Positions 44,191 to 56,080 of a stretch of DNA of 64,000 nucleotides are shown here, one piece after another. Every line of letters starts with the position of its first letter. Position 1 is the stretch's first letter. The DNA comes from Achatina immaculata (taxonomy: Eukaryota > Mollusca > Gastropoda > Stylommatophora > Achatinidae). A program made the translations under genes and the position numbers. The stretch is from NCBI GenBank assembly GCA_009760885.1, contig CM019713.1:11741774-11805773 (forward strand), written 5' to 3'. Below the pieces are notes generated by a model. It was not told the origin of the DNA, ran no database searches, and was given only the letters and a program-made list of their open reading frames with translations.

Positions 44191-45050
44191 TCTTGGTTGC
44201 AGCTCTTCTTTTTCAGGTGTGATAATTTTAAAAGAAATTTCCTCGGTTTATTTTCCTCGTTATTGCAATTTCTAAACCCATTTTAATCCGGCAAGACTTG
44301 GAAAAGCCACTGCGCCGGAAATCGGTGTTAATTCTTTATTTCGTGATCTATAATACTTTTGGTTGCCAATGCGATCAATATCGCCTATACGTGTGTGCAA
44401 CCTTTCTTCGGGTCATACGGTACTTTTTTTTTCTAGATTAAGTACTTTATTTACTGCACTGAGAACTCCACAGAGCAATAAAGAAATAAACACATTCTTT
44501 CGGTGAAAATATTTCTGTTGCTAACTTCCTTATCGCTGACACTCAAAAGGGCATTTTTTTCAGTTCTGTGTGTTTAATATGTTTGAAATTCTCCTTATCA
44601 AACTATTTTTGTTCCGAAATACAAATAGATCATTTGCTCTATAGAATAAAAGGGTGGATGGGGGCAGAATTTTGAAACAGAAAGAAGCTGTAGTAGGAAG
44701 TAATAAAAAATGTCCAAGGACCCGGCCGGGTATTTGTGGATGTGTTAAGTGTCCTGTCATCTTCATGAAGGTATGGGCCAAGTAATCCCGCCTGATCTGC
44801 AGGGTCGTCGCGTTCCTGTTGACCTACTTCGTTACTTTGCCTGTTGACTCTTTCTGGTGTTGTTTTGCAAGGTCCAAAAATTTGTCTAACTTCCAAAAAA
44901 ATATCTGTCTAACTTGTCTGAGTTCGTATAAAGTTCGCGGTGTATCTATTTTTTCGTCATGTATGTTTTCATCGTATATGTTTTCATGTGAATGGCTCTG
45001 GCTAACAGTTCTATATGCTTTCTACAGCTTCTGACTTCTATGAAGAACAT
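44191..45050. other. no recognisable feature
   Basis: AT-rich, with a short minus frame near 44639-44896 that has no certain relatives. Confidence 0.5.
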
Positions 45051-45052
45051 TT

Positions 45053-45107
<55 letters not shown>

Positions 45108-45245
45108 CATGCCAATCTGGTGTTAGTCGTCACTGATTTCCACAACCATTTATCCTTTGCTCTTTCTGTAAGATGTATGTTGGACCGTGTACCATGCCGC
45201 TCTTTTAGTCCATCAAGTATTGTATTTCTGTTTTCTTCTGTCCAT
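45051..45245 (-). mobile_element. CT microsatellite and RT C-terminal stub
   Basis: A CT run (45051-45103) is followed by a minus frame with TILDGLKERHGTRSN then KDKWLWKSVTTNTRLA, resembling the last 'N-I-x-x-W-T-G...D-R..W+..V' stretch of non-LTR polyproteins. Homologous DNA lies at 24495-24620, also beside a CT run, so GA is the likely 3' tail of this family. Confidence 0.55.
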
Positions 45246-45289
45246 TTCTCCATCCAGTTTCTTTTGGTGAAAAAGCGCTCTCGAGTTCC

Positions 45290-45695
45290 GTACGTGGGAA
45301 GAAAGGTTTTCGCTCCCTTTCCGGACGGCAAGAGTTAAGGTGTTTCGATGCAGAAGCAAGAGGTTTGTCCGTCGAGCAAAGCTTATAAACGGCTAGCCAG
45401 CCAGGTTCGTGCTAACGCGTCGGTGGTGTATTACAGTGTTGTCGACCGGTGGTCAAGAAGTTGGCCCATCTTTCGCACAGAGTATCGGGTCTGCAGTATT
45501 AATGTGCGTTGGCTGTCGGTGCCGGACTTTCTTCTCGTTCGTTAGAGCAGAGAGAGAGCCGGCCGCCGCCGCCGGTGGTTAAAGGAAATGAAAAGCCGCC
45601 GGGGTCGAAAGAGATCCGCTCTGAGCATAGAGCTGTCTCCCTCGTCCCGCGTCGGTCTGTCAGCAGATATCCGACTAAGGTTCGGTGAGGAACGC
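45290..45695 (+). pseudogene. rDNA 5' external transcribed spacer (by position)
   Basis: GC-rich sequence (CCGGCCGCCGCCGCCGGTGG, CTCGTCCCGCGTCGGTCTG) unlike its AT-rich surroundings, running without break into 18S sequence. I call it external transcribed spacer from its position and composition; spacers are not conserved enough to recognise directly. The left edge is approximate. Confidence 0.55.
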
Positions 45696-46400
45696 TATCT
45701 AGTTGATCCATGCCAGTAGTCATATGCTTGTCTCAAAGACTGAGCCATGCATGTCTAAGTTCACACTGTTTCACGGTGAAATCGCGAGTAGCTCATTAAA
45801 TCAGTCGAGGTTCCTTAGATTACACGATCCTATTTGGATAACTGTGGCAATTCTAGAGCTAATACATGCTTACCAAGCTCCGACCCTCGTGGAAAGAGCG
45901 GTTTTATTAGTTCAAAACCAATCGTCGTTGCCCTTCGCGGGGCGCGGGGTCCCAACTGGTGACTCTGGATAACTTTGTGCTGATTGCATGGCCTTCTGTG
46001 CCGGCGACGCATCTTTCAAATGTCTGCCCTATCAAATGTCGATGGTACGTGACATGCCTACCATGTTAGTAATGGGTAACGGGGAATCAGGGTTCGATTC
46101 AGGAGCAGGAGTATGAGAAACGGCTACAACATCCAAGGAAGGCAGCAGGCGCGCAACTTACCCACTCTCGGCAAGGGGAGGTAGTGACGAAAAATAACAA
46201 TACGGGACTCTTTCGAGACCCCGTAATTGGAATGAGTACACTTTAAACCCTTTAACGAGGATCTATTGGAGGGCAAGTGTGGTGCCAGCAACCGCGGTAA
46301 TTCCAGCTCCAATACCGTATATTAAAGCTGTAGTTGGATCTTAGGCGCAGACGGGCGGTCCAGCTCGCGCCGGTTAACTGCTCGATGTCTTCTGCCCTCC
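45696..46400 (+). pseudogene. 18S rRNA pseudogene, 5' ~700 bases
   Basis: TATCTAGTTGATCCATGCCA, GTAGTCATATGCTTGTCTCA, CCATGCATGTCTAAGTTCAC, GGAAGGCAGCAGGCGCGCAA, CTACACATCC-type sites and GGTAATTCCAGCTCCAATA place this as the first ~700 bases of 18S. Universally conserved positions are changed: TACCTGG is TATCTAG, an extra A splits TGATCCTGCC, GATTAAGCC is GACTGAGCC, CAGCAGCCGCGG is CAGCAACCGCGG. Between ATTAAAG and GTAGTTGG about 18 bases are missing (near 46330). The sequence stops at GCCCTCC, where an H element starts. It cannot yield a working rRNA. Confidence 0.95.
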
Positions 46401-47487
46401 GCTGCTGGCGAGATTCTTCACCTCCCGACCAATGAAGAAAAAAATGCGATTAGTGTTGTCGCGCGGCGCCGACGTGGAAAAGGTGAAGGAAAAGATTAAG
46501 TGAAGTAACCAGTAGTCTCGAGGTCAGGGCTACTCAAATCACGGCACCTCTGTTCTAGAGGCTTTCCACGTCCTATATACACCCATACTGGGGCAGATTG
46601 CCTAAACCGGCTTAACCCAGAGGTTAAGCTAGGACACTGCTGGTGAGATTCTTCGGCTGCCGCGCGTGGGGCGAAACTCCTCCCGACCAAGGAAGAAAAT
46701 GCGATTAGGGTTGCAGTGCGGCGCCGCTGTGACAAAGGTGGTGGCAAAGGTAAAGTGAAGTTTAATATGTCCAGCAATCTCGCGGCGAGAGCTACACATA
46801 TCACGGCACCTCTGCTCTAGAGGCCGGCCACGTCCTATATACATCTATACTGGTGAAATATGCCTAAACCGGCTTAACCCAGGGATGAATCTCTATGGCC
46901 ACGCATATCACGGTGCCTCCGCTATAGAGGCCGGTGACGTCCTATATACACTCATACTGGGGTAATACGCCTAAACTGGCTTAACCCAAGGGTGAAATTC
47001 ACTAGTGGTGAGGATTCGTCCTCCTCGATAAAAGCTCCGTCCCGGTCACCACCAGGAAGGGTAGAGGCCACGACCACACAATGCTGAAGCTGGAGAAACT
47101 GGACCAGTGCAGTCTAGATAGGCAACCACCTCTCACCCGACGGGGATATATTATATCCAAATCACGTAGAGGTTTTCTGGTGAGAAAGTCCAACTCTGAA
47201 CTGGATGGGCAACCATCTCTCACCCGGTAGGGATATACTGATATCCAAAACACGTCGAGGTTTTCCGGTGAGAAAGTCCAACTCTAGGCTAAACTGGTGC
47301 AACGAAAACCAGGGTGTCACGCAATGCCGTTTCTGTAACCCACCAAGAATATAGGGCAATTCCCCGCGATGCTCTGTGCCTCCATCCTTAATGAGACTAC
47401 CGCGAAAACCACAGGAGTAAATTCAGTATGATCACGGGGCGATCTTGGTGGTAGAAGCGAACGAAGAAGAAAAAGAAGAAGAAGAAG
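46401..47487 (+). mobile_element. H element, copy 3, joined to 18S
   Basis: Begins exactly at GCTGCTGGCGAGATTCTTC with two a modules (46401, about 46627), two b units, module c (GTGAGGATTCGTCCTCC near 47007), about three ~80-bp hairpin units, and a shortened module d ending GATCTTGGTGGTAGAAGCG and a GAA tail (47463-47487). 18S sequence does not resume after it. Confidence 0.85.
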
Positions 47488-47489
47488 TC

Positions 47490-47715
47490 TCTCCAGTTTT
47501 CTAGTTGTCATTAGGTGTTTCAATCAGCCCCTTCTCAAAACATGTCCTACAAATCTGGACTGTCGTGTTCTGAATTTTGCCATAATTTTTCTTTTGCCCA
47601 GCCTTGCTTAGAACCTCTTTATTTGTTTTCTTGACTGTTCATGGTATTCTCATCATTATTCTTAAAAACCACATCCCCGCTGCTTCCAATAGATTTTGAG
47701 TGCTCTTGGTTACTG
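47490..47715 (-). mobile_element. non-LTR RT C-terminal stub
   Basis: Minus strand: LLEAAGMWFLRIMMRIP, then KKTNKEVLSKAG, then (shift) GHVLRRGLIETPNDN. This is the 'A-E-M-W..RRMLRI.W..K.TN.EVL..A' block that follows the RT palm in many CR1/RTE-type elements. 47716-47960 shows nothing clear. Confidence 0.7.
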
Positions 47716-47984
47716 TCCATCTTGCGCGTTTAGACATCTATAGACTAAGCTCTACAAGGTTGCTTGCTTTTAAAGTCAAGTCTTCGTGTTTGGGACCCTT
47801 CAAAATAGCTTGGTTTTGTCTTACAGTTCATATCAACAGATTTTTTTTCTTACATAGAGCGCGGTGGTATGCCATACTTTCTCATGTGTTGAAGTTGTAC
47901 ATGGTCTCAGACCTCAACTCCCTTCAAGAATGGGAAAATGACACCCATGCCGGAGCAGGGGGCTAGTAAGACAAAGAAGAACAG

Positions 47985-48440
47985 AACAGATCATGAGAGC
48001 TGAACAGATCATGAGAGCTGAACAGATCATGAGAGCTGAACAGATCATGAGAGCTGAACAGATCATGAGAGCTGAACAGATCATGACAGCTGAACAGATC
48101 ATGAGAGCTGAACAGATCATGACAGCTGAACAGATCATGACAGCTGAACAGATCATGAGAGCTGAACAGATCATGACAGCTGAACAGATCATGAGAGCTG
48201 AACAGATCATGACAGCTGAACAGATCATGACAGCTGAACAGATCATGAGAGCTGAACAGATCATGACAGCTGAACAGATCATGACAGCTGAACAGATCAT
48301 GAGAGCTGAACAGATCATGACAGCTGAACAGACCATGACAGCTGAACAGATCATGACAGCTGAACAGGTCATGACAGCTGAACAGATCATGACAGCTGAA
48401 CAGATCATGACAGCTGAACAGGTCATGAGAGCTGAACAGA
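47985..48440. repeat. 18-bp minisatellite (AGCTGAACAGATCATGAG)
   Basis: About 25 units; the last position alternates G or C in GAGAGCT/GACAGCT in an irregular order. Because the period is a multiple of three, one frame on each strand stays open: a hexapeptide M-R/T-A-E-Q-I on plus and M-I-C-S-A-V/L on minus. No promoter, signal or flanking gene supports translation. Confidence 0.95.
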
Positions 48441-48499
48441 CTGTGAATTTCACGATCATTAGAAAAGTCATATGTACTGAAGAAGACTTATAGATAGAT

Positions 48500-48940
48500 A
48501 TCAGTACAGGTCAAATAGGACAGAAATAGAACGGATACTTGTGTCGTGTGCTTGGCGCTTTCTTTTTAAAATGCAGGTCTTCAGTTGTTCTTAGTTATAT
48601 ATAAACAGTGCTAAAATTAAGCAGGCTGTTATCTGAACGTGCTGGAGTTGAAACCGCAGCATTGGTTTCTTGGAATGGGAAGTAAGAGAATTAACACCGT
48701 GGATTTTGAAGAGAACAGGAACAGCAACGTCTTGTTTAAATACACTCTTCGCCTGCAGACTGCCGAGGTAGGCTTTCACGAAACTCTGTGGCTGGCTTCA
48801 CGTCTTCGTGAAGTACAGGAGGATGATAGCATTTCAGAAAGTGAGGCATAACGTATGGAACAACTCATAAAGGTAAATGAACCACAGAGGGCAGTGACAG
48901 AGATTATGACTAACAGTTTTCTTTTTCCTATCTCACCGGG
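48500..48940. other. no recognisable feature
   Basis: Short frames at 48591-48779 (minus) and 48639-48851 (plus) have no recognisable motif. Confidence 0.45.
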
Positions 48941-49260
48941 ACTGCGAGCTGGCGCTCTTTGCAGGCGATGTGCTGAAGATCTTGAGGCACTTCATCGTCT
49001 GGGTCGGGAGGCGGTTATGGCGACTACTCTTTCAGTCCCAGAGTGGGGCTAGGAAAGCAGATGGCATGCAATACTTCTTTAGCAGACTCCATCGCCATGG
49101 GGGTGGGGGTTACTATGGCAATCCCTGCCCCTTTAGCCAGACTAGGTCACTTACTGGGGGTGGTGGTTGGGGGGGGGACCAACGGAGAAATGAGACAGGG
49201 TCTTGATCACTATGGTTCGCCAGCTTTGACGTTAGCATGTTAGCTGTGGGTCGATGATTG
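48941..49260 (-). mobile_element. S300 repeat, copy 7, inverted
   Basis: Complete on the minus strand from AATCATCGACCCACAGCT to GCCAGCTCGCAGT. A G-rich stretch (49158-49178) replaces the usual GGTACC context. Confidence 0.8.
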
Positions 49261-49309
49261 CAAAATCAAGCAATGTCTTCACTCCTCTATGGCTAAAAGT
49301 TAATGTAGA

Positions 49310-49740
49310 TTAAGAGTAACAGTAACATAGACTATGACTAATATATATTAAGAGTAACAGTAACATAGACTATGACTAATATATATTAAGAGTAACAGTA
49401 ACATAGATTATGACTAATATATATTAAGAGTAACAGTAACATAGACTATAACTAATATATATTAAGAGTAACAGTAACATAGACTATGACTAATATATAT
49501 TAAGAGTAACAGTAACATAGACTATGACTAATATATATTAAGAGTAACAGTAACATAAATTATGACTAATATATATTAAGAGTAACAGTAATACAGACTA
49601 TAACTAATATAGATTATGAGTAACAGTAATACAGACTATGACTAATATATATTAAGAGTAAGAGTAAAACAGACTATAACTAATAAGATTAAGAAGGTTA
49701 AGAGTAACAGTAACATTGTTAGACAGTTAGACTATAACTA
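49310..49740. repeat. 38-bp minisatellite (AGTAACAGTAACATAGACTA)
   Basis: About eleven units of AGTAACAGTAACATAGACTA plus TGACTAATATATATTAAG, decaying to the right where TAC replaces AAC and units lengthen. Confidence 0.9.
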
Positions 49741-51120
49741 ACAGTGAAATCAATTATGAATAACAAATTATAATATCTATATATAATCAACATTAACTCT
49801 GTCATAATTATCCGTAAACTGGCACTATCACCCAACATATACTATGAACACGGAGGTTAAAGGTTAAAGGCCGAGCACATAAGGAAGTGTCCTAAGTGCA
49901 AAGAGGCCGCTGTTTCTTCCTACTAAGACTACGATAAGGAAGAGAGTCCCGACTAAGCATCTTCGGGATTCCCCGAGTATCCAAGATTTCCCTATTGCGA
50001 ATTAATCAACAGAATAGAGAGAGGGGGGGGGGGGAAGAGAGAGAGGCTGCTTTCTTTAACTCCTTCGCTGCGGAACTACGCGGGCAGCGTTAGCAGATCT
50101 CGCAAGTCTGTGCGAATCCGTTCTCAGAGTAATATGTAAGCAAAGTCTAAATGAAGTGAATAAAATAACCCAACCCATATTTTTTTTAATTATAGAGTAC
50201 CTTTCTTCCTGTTTATCTCTGCCAAAATTTCTCATCAAAACTGAATCTGGCTACAAAATGTAAATTATTCCAGGAGTTAATGCTCATGCATATATTTAAG
50301 TAATCATCATCACCACTTCCGGTCTATGCAGTTATCGCTAACAACAGTTACATGACCAGCGTGGATTAATCAAACATGGATTAATCACAGAATAGTAAAA
50401 GAAAAGAAAATATTACTAGAAAAAACACTCGGGGTCTTGTTTCTCTATCAGCAAGGTCGTCTTCGTGTAGTTCCAGCACCGAATAACAGCTCCAGAGCTT
50501 CTGAAAGCTCGTTACTGTTTTGTAGTTAGGACCTTAGGGGTTGTCAGCTTTTTTGAATAACCAGTAAAAGATAAAAATAGGCCAGCCACACGTGGCTTGT
50601 CAAACAAGAACAATCAATTTAGCTTTCTGGTTGGGACAATCAGCTTTTTACAGTTTTATTCCGTCAGCTGCGTATAAAAATAGGGCACCCTTGGTAAACG
50701 ACAACTTCAGTTCAATATTAAAAAAAAGATTGTAGCAGATTGTCTCTGTGTTTGTACACGGGCAATGGTAAGCCAGGTCTCTAACAGCTGCGTGTAGATC
50801 TCTTAATCTCTGGCGTGGCTGAGAAGAAGGGAATATATTTTCTCAGTGCTCAAAAGATATTCACTTGTTTATGGAACATAAGCTCAACAGATTCATGTCT
50901 CTCGCAACTGGATTCCTTTCTTGCCTGGCTTCTTTTATATGGAGCTAAAAGTGAGGCATCAAACAAAGTCAGGGGCGCTTGATAACGAAAATAGTAGGCA
51001 TATAAAATAAACTAAGCGAACAAAAATTATGTGGTTTTAGTTCTAGAAATTAATACTGAAGAAGGCTGGCTAGTAAAGAGGATTAAAAAGATTTAATAAA
51101 AATAGTAAACAGGTATAGTT
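49741..51120. other. no recognisable feature
   Basis: AT-rich. A G run of 12 lies at 50022-50034 within a GA-rich tract. No family is recognised. Confidence 0.5.
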
Positions 51121-51300
51121 CCATCATCATCATCATCATCATCATCAGTCCTCTGTACTCCTAATAGAGCATAAGGCATCAACAACGCGTTCTCCAGCCA
51201 ATCCTGCTTTGATCAAGCCGGGATACCTCAAACCACGTCTTTTCCCGCTTCTTTTAGTTCTTCCTGTATTGGGTGCGTCTATGGGTGGTTTTAAGGACAA
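51121..51300 (-). mobile_element. RT C-terminal stub with GAT tail
   Basis: An ATC run (51122-51148) followed on the minus strand by ERVVDALCSIRSTED at the end of a broken frame containing GLRYPGLIKAG. Homologous to 35540-35720. Confidence 0.7.
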
Positions 51301-52207
51301 GAAGCTCTAAATGTGGGCTTAGTCTTCTGTGGGCTACACGTAAAGACAATGCCGGTGAAATCAATAATCTCCTCCGTCTATTGCCTCTCACGGTAGGTTT
51401 TAACATTCGTACATAGAACACCTTCGCTCAGATTTCAAAACTGCTATACGATTTGTTCGAAATATGTAGCCAAATATGTCTTTATTTATTTAAAACATTG
51501 TATATTTCCATTAACGCTGACATCTAACACCATGGGTTTTTCCCCCCAGTAATGGCAAACAGAAGAACGCCGCGACAGAAAAGTGAAAACTGAGAACGAT
51601 TAATCTTCCTTATATAGCAGGAATATGTTATCATCTTGAATTACGACCTGACAGTGGCAATAGAACAATAATAAAAAGAAGGAAGACGAATTTAGAAAAG
51701 TAAAGTAGTTCATAAATTACGGGAAAGTACAGAGACCTTAAATATCCCTTTTTTTTTGTGGACGCAAATCGCCGAGCCCTACAAGGACGTCGATGTATTG
51801 TGCCCCTCAACACCGAAATGTACATGACGAAGGAGACAAGACAAGACAAGTACTTTATAGCTCAACAGAGAAAAGTAATGCAAAGTTCAAATGGTTCATT
51901 TCGTCTTAGGAAATGATTCTGAAGTAGTTAGTAGTAGCTTTTTTGTGTTAAAGTTTTTGCTGACTAGTTGTTGACTGGTGTAACTGGAAGTAGTAGTAAC
52001 AAAATATGTTTGTGTGGTAAGGTCCAGTCTCCTTGCGCTGGTGCTTAAGTGCGTTACTTATTTCGCATTGGCGTTTGGTATGGAGAAGATATTTTGGCAA
52101 TGTTGTACTAATTCTTTTCATTTCAGCCATTCAGCTCAAAAGGACATGGTTGAATTTTCTCAAGGGGGAAAAGGAGGGGGGAGGGGAAACGTTGTCTGAT
52201 TTGACAC
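51301..52207. other. no recognisable feature
   Basis: AT-rich. Short plus frames at 52014-52248 lack motifs. Confidence 0.5.
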
Positions 52208-52510
52208 TCAACGCTAACATGCTAGTGTCAGGGTTGGCTGATAGCTGATCAAGACCCTGTCCTTCCTCTCCGTCGGTACCCCAGTAACAGGCATAGCCTA
52301 GCTAGGAGGCAGGGATCGTTGTACTTTAGTACCGATGGCGGTGGAGTATGTTAAAGAAGAACTGTGGACCCCCTTGCCTTTTAGTTCCCCCCATGGAGTG
52401 AAAAAAATAGCTCTCACTCAGACATGATGCTGTGCTTCAACATCTTCATCGCACCAGCTGCAAAGCACACCAGCTGCAGTACCAGGAAGATGAAGAAGAA
52501 GAAGAAGATC
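52208..52510 (+). mobile_element. S300 repeat, copy 8, with GAA tail
   Basis: CACTCAACGCTAACATGC, GATCAAGACCCTGTCC, GGTACCCCAGTAACAGGC, GCGGTGGAGTATGTTAAAG, CACACCAGCTGCAGTACC, ending AGAAGAAGAAGAAGATCG. This is the clearest case of the family's 3' GAA tail. Confidence 0.8.
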
Positions 52511-52639
52511 GATCCCAGGAGTAGCTTTACTGTAATCAGGACGTTCCTATATCTGTGCCTCTGCCCGTTCCAGTATAACCAACGTAAAGTGTATGTACTG
52601 ACTGATCCTGTCCACGAGCGCTGACTGTGGGTTCGTCCA

Positions 52640-53050
52640 TGCTGTTCATAGAAGAAGCTTATACTTCCTTAGCCGTACCTCACCCCCCCCCCCCCCAGTT
52701 CCTTCATTTTGAAGATGTGGATGTTACAGTTCTTCTTCAGTTCCTCTCCTCATCTCCTGTAAATTTATCCAAAGCAGCCTCCGAGATGTCCATCTTGTTC
52801 AGTTTCAGAACAGTTTCCACAGAGACAAGGCCTACACAACTGGAAACCTTGCTGAGTTGGAGGGGAAGGCGGAAGATGAAAAGACAAGACAAGCCAGCCA
52901 GACTGCTTTAGGACACTTTCCTCCGGATTTTGTCCGCCATGGTTTACTCTTTTTGACTCTTCTGTCTCGCTCAAAAGACAATGAGACTAGCAGCCGAAGG
53001 CAGTGCCTTTCAAAGTTATACGCTGTCAGTAACAACTTGATCTGACCGTC
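52640..53050. repeat. unnamed dispersed repeat shared with 56.8 kb, plus C tract
   Basis: C run at 52683-52697. AAAGCAGCCTCCGAGATGTC and CAGAACAGTTTCCA at 52775-52835 match ATAGCAGCCTTCGGGATGTC and AGGACAGTTTCCA at 56792-56832, so part of this interval is a second interspersed family. Confidence 0.5.
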
Positions 53051-53334
53051 AGAAGGTAGTGTTCCAAAGAGGTGACCTGTCGGAGTATTACTGTTGCATT
53101 ATTCAGTTTCCAGTCTGTCAGCCCGCACAGCACAAGACCTAGATATTGTAAATCAGATAAGTCACGTAATCAGTAAAACTTATAACGAATCTTGGGCCTG
53201 GAAATATACATATATATTTTTTTTTCTGCACACCCAATGGTTTCACACTATCAATCTTGCCCTTAACACTTGTCCAACAGCTTTTGTCCTAGTTCTCATC
53301 CCCTTGTTTCCATTTCCACATGCCCTTATGGTCC

Positions 53335-53625
53335 ATCTCTCACTTCCTCTCTCTTTCTGTCTCTTTATCTCGCTTTCCCTTTCTGTCTCTCTCCCTCTAT
53401 ATCTGTCTCCCTCTCTGTCTCCCTCCCTCTCTCTCTTTCTCTCTCCCTTTCTCTGTCTCTCTCCCTCTCTGTCTCTCTCATCTCTCTCCCCCTCTTCCTC
53501 CCTCTCTCTCTGTCGCTCTCCCTCTTCATCTCTCTCTCCCTCCCTCTCTCTCTGTCTCTCTCCCTCTTTACTCTCCCTCTCTCTTTTTCACTTTCTCTGT
53601 CTTTGTCTCTCCCTCTCTCTCTCTG
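53335..53625. repeat. CT-rich (TCTCTCCCTCTCTGTC) microsatellite
   Basis: About 290 bases of pyrimidine with periodic G. It precedes LINE 3' sequence as the tract at 23602 does. Confidence 0.95.
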
Positions 53626-53965
53626 TAAAAGTTATTTTTAGACTGCTCTTACAGACACCGAATTTAGTTAAATGTTTATTCTGAATAGTAATGACATTTT
53701 TGTTTGGTAGATAGTCGTTTATATGTGTATGTAGTTAGTCATTTTTAATGATATGTAGTTAGTCATTTATACATTTTTGTAATTAGTCATTTTTATGCGT
53801 ATGTAGTTACTGTATTGCTAATTATGTTTGTTATATGAGCAGCACATTTGTAGAATGTCTGGAACAGAGTGAAAGTTGTATGATAAAGGGCAGAATGCCA
53901 GACGGGCCTGCGTGCCCAATTCTTAACCATTTTAAAATAAAGATCAATCAGTCAATCAATCTATC
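53626..53965 (+). mobile_element. LINE 3' untranslated region and tail with AATC microsatellite
   Basis: AT-rich sequence with TATGTAGTTAGTCATTT repeated three to four times, then GGGCAGAATGCCAGACGGGC, CTGCGTGCCCAATTCTTAACC, AATAAAGATC and AATCAGTCAATCAATC. Same tail as at 14660 and 24370. No coding part survives. Confidence 0.7.
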
Positions 53966-55670
53966 TGTCTCTCTCAGTGTCTCCCTTATTTATGCTTTTC
54001 CCTTGATTTTTATAACAGTTTCATACTGTTGCAGTTAATCACGCCCGGCATTGCTTAAGTCAAATTGAACAAAATATTACAATGAAATTTGGGAAAATAG
54101 ATGTAAATTAATGGGATTAAAACAAAAATAGAGATTATGTCCCTTTTTTTCCTCCTTCAACATGAAACTGTCTATAGTTTTTTTAATCCTTTAAGAGATG
54201 GTCAAATGAAAAAATATATAAAGAACTGCCTGTGAAGAAATAATGAAGAAAGTTGGTCAGAGAATGGCGAATAAAACTGAAATCACTGTCCAGCACAGAT
54301 TGTAGGCTACGACTTTTGTGAATGTAACAAAAATATATCACAAACTATTACTGCACTGTCAAGTCGCACGCACTTTCATAAAATGGTTCTGAAAACAAAA
54401 CCAAAAAAATACATTGAACTCGGTGAACTGTCTCACACGCCAAGAAGAATCAGCACTGATGTCCTTTTTAGTTAAAGTTTGTTAACAATTAACGATCGCA
54501 GATCCATAATCTTGTTTATCGTGCCAACTCCTAGCTTTCAGGGTCATGTTATCAGTTAAAATATACGTACGAGACGCACATATACGTACGTACGCGCACA
54601 CCTATATATGAATTTCTTTTTTTTTTTCAGAATTGATAAAGAGATTTGATATATGCTCCGCCCCGTTCTCCATATACGTCACAAGATCTCAAGATGTTTG
54701 GACACGAAAAGTCGATCTGGAAGGGATTTACAACTTTATTTGTGACCAACGGCCAACTGATACAATAAATCTTAAGCTAACACATAGTCTGCCATAAACC
54801 CATGTTATTTTATAACCGTGACCTCTAAAGTTATCTTGACTATTTTTTTTTTTTCGTTTTAATTCTCTGTTCAGGGGCATCCAGTGCAGACTTTGATAAG
54901 ACATAGTCTTCGTACTTTCTCGAAATAGTCGCAGTTTCCGGCGTTAAAACGACTGTGGAAGTTACTTACAAATGTTTCTTGTCCATATGTGCAACGACTG
55001 ATGAAATGATAGCCCTTTCCACGTTCGTAAAACTTGCAGTTTATGCGGGAAATGTCAATAAACAGATTTGCTGCTAAATAATAGCTTTGTTTTTATGAGG
55101 GTGTTTAGCGTCTCAGCCAGGTAACAAAAGTATTTGTTTTATCGATCAGAATTTGTTTGAAAAAAAAAACCGGAAAGGGGAAGGAACAGATTACCGAACT
55201 CCTGATAAGAATTGCAGTAAAGAATATTTGCTTTCAAAGAAGTATGCGGTTTTAGTCCTGGCAACTTCCACCGCCTTCTGTCTTCATTCTACACATAAAC
55301 AATAGCTTAACACTAGATTGGAGATTGCTATGTACGCTCGGCCCTTCGTTGAAGAACAGGATTCATTTTACTGTTGATATCAGCGTGGAGACCAACGTAT
55401 TAGTATGGCAACTCTTTGAAGCTAAAACCCTTCACTTTTCTGGCAGCAGGAAACTAGTGGCGGACCAGACAAAGCAGAAAAAAGTCGCACTTGAGAAGTC
55501 TGCTGCTTCGGGTTGAGTTCTGATAGGAGGCTTTCTATCCAACCCACTCCCTCTCCGTCTTCCACTCCCTAGATTTGTATCTGTGCGACTTCGGAGGGGT
55601 GGGGGGATGGGTGGATTGGAGTGGAGTGGAGGCGAAAATGTACTCAGTCTGACTGAGATAGCAGCCACCT
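53966..55670. other. no recognisable feature
   Basis: AT-rich, with a small TACGTACGTACGCGCACA alternating run near 54577. Nothing else identified. Confidence 0.5.
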
Positions 55671-55671
55671 A

Positions 55672-55900
55672 CCCATAGGTGACCGCTTGGGTCAGGACTG
55701 GCGAACTAAAGCCGGTAAAGACCCTATCATACCTCCACGTGGTGCCCCTTGAAACGGACAGTAGCCTGGCCAAGTGAACAGGGGTCGCATTAGGAAGACG
55801 AACCCGGTCTTAAAAATACGTCGAGCTGAAGTCGAATCTGTTGGGTCAATAGCCGCATAATTTCGACACAAGGCAACCACCACCCTTTTGAGGGCGAAGA
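55672..55900 (+). mobile_element. diverged S300-related repeat leading into a GAAA array
   Basis: GTCAGGACTGGCGAACTAAA, GTAAAGACCCTATCATACC and AACGGACAGTAGCCTGGCC loosely follow the 5' half of S300. The second half differs (GTTGGGTCAATAGCCGC). It ends in the GAAGATGAAGAAGAAC that opens the purine array. Confidence 0.4.
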
Positions 55901-56080
55901 TGAAGAAGAACAAAAAAAGACAGAAAGAAAGAAAGAAGAAAGAAAGAAAAGAAGAAGAAAGAAAGAAAGAAAGAGAGAAAGAAAGAAAAAGAAAGAAAGA
56001 AAGAAAATGAAAGAAAGAAAGAAAATGAAAGAAAACGACAGAAAGAAAGAACAAGAAAGAAAAAAGAAGAAGAATCTGTG
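55900..56080. repeat. GAAA purine microsatellite
   Basis: GAAAGAAA units with AAGAAG and AAATGA interruptions, almost pure purine on the plus strand. From 56081 to 57107 only the repeat shared with 52.8 kb (56765-56860) is noted. Confidence 0.95.

Noticed and set aside
45696..46400. Functional 18S rRNA gene
   Set aside because: Conserved sites are mutated, ~18 bases are deleted, and only the first ~700 bases exist.
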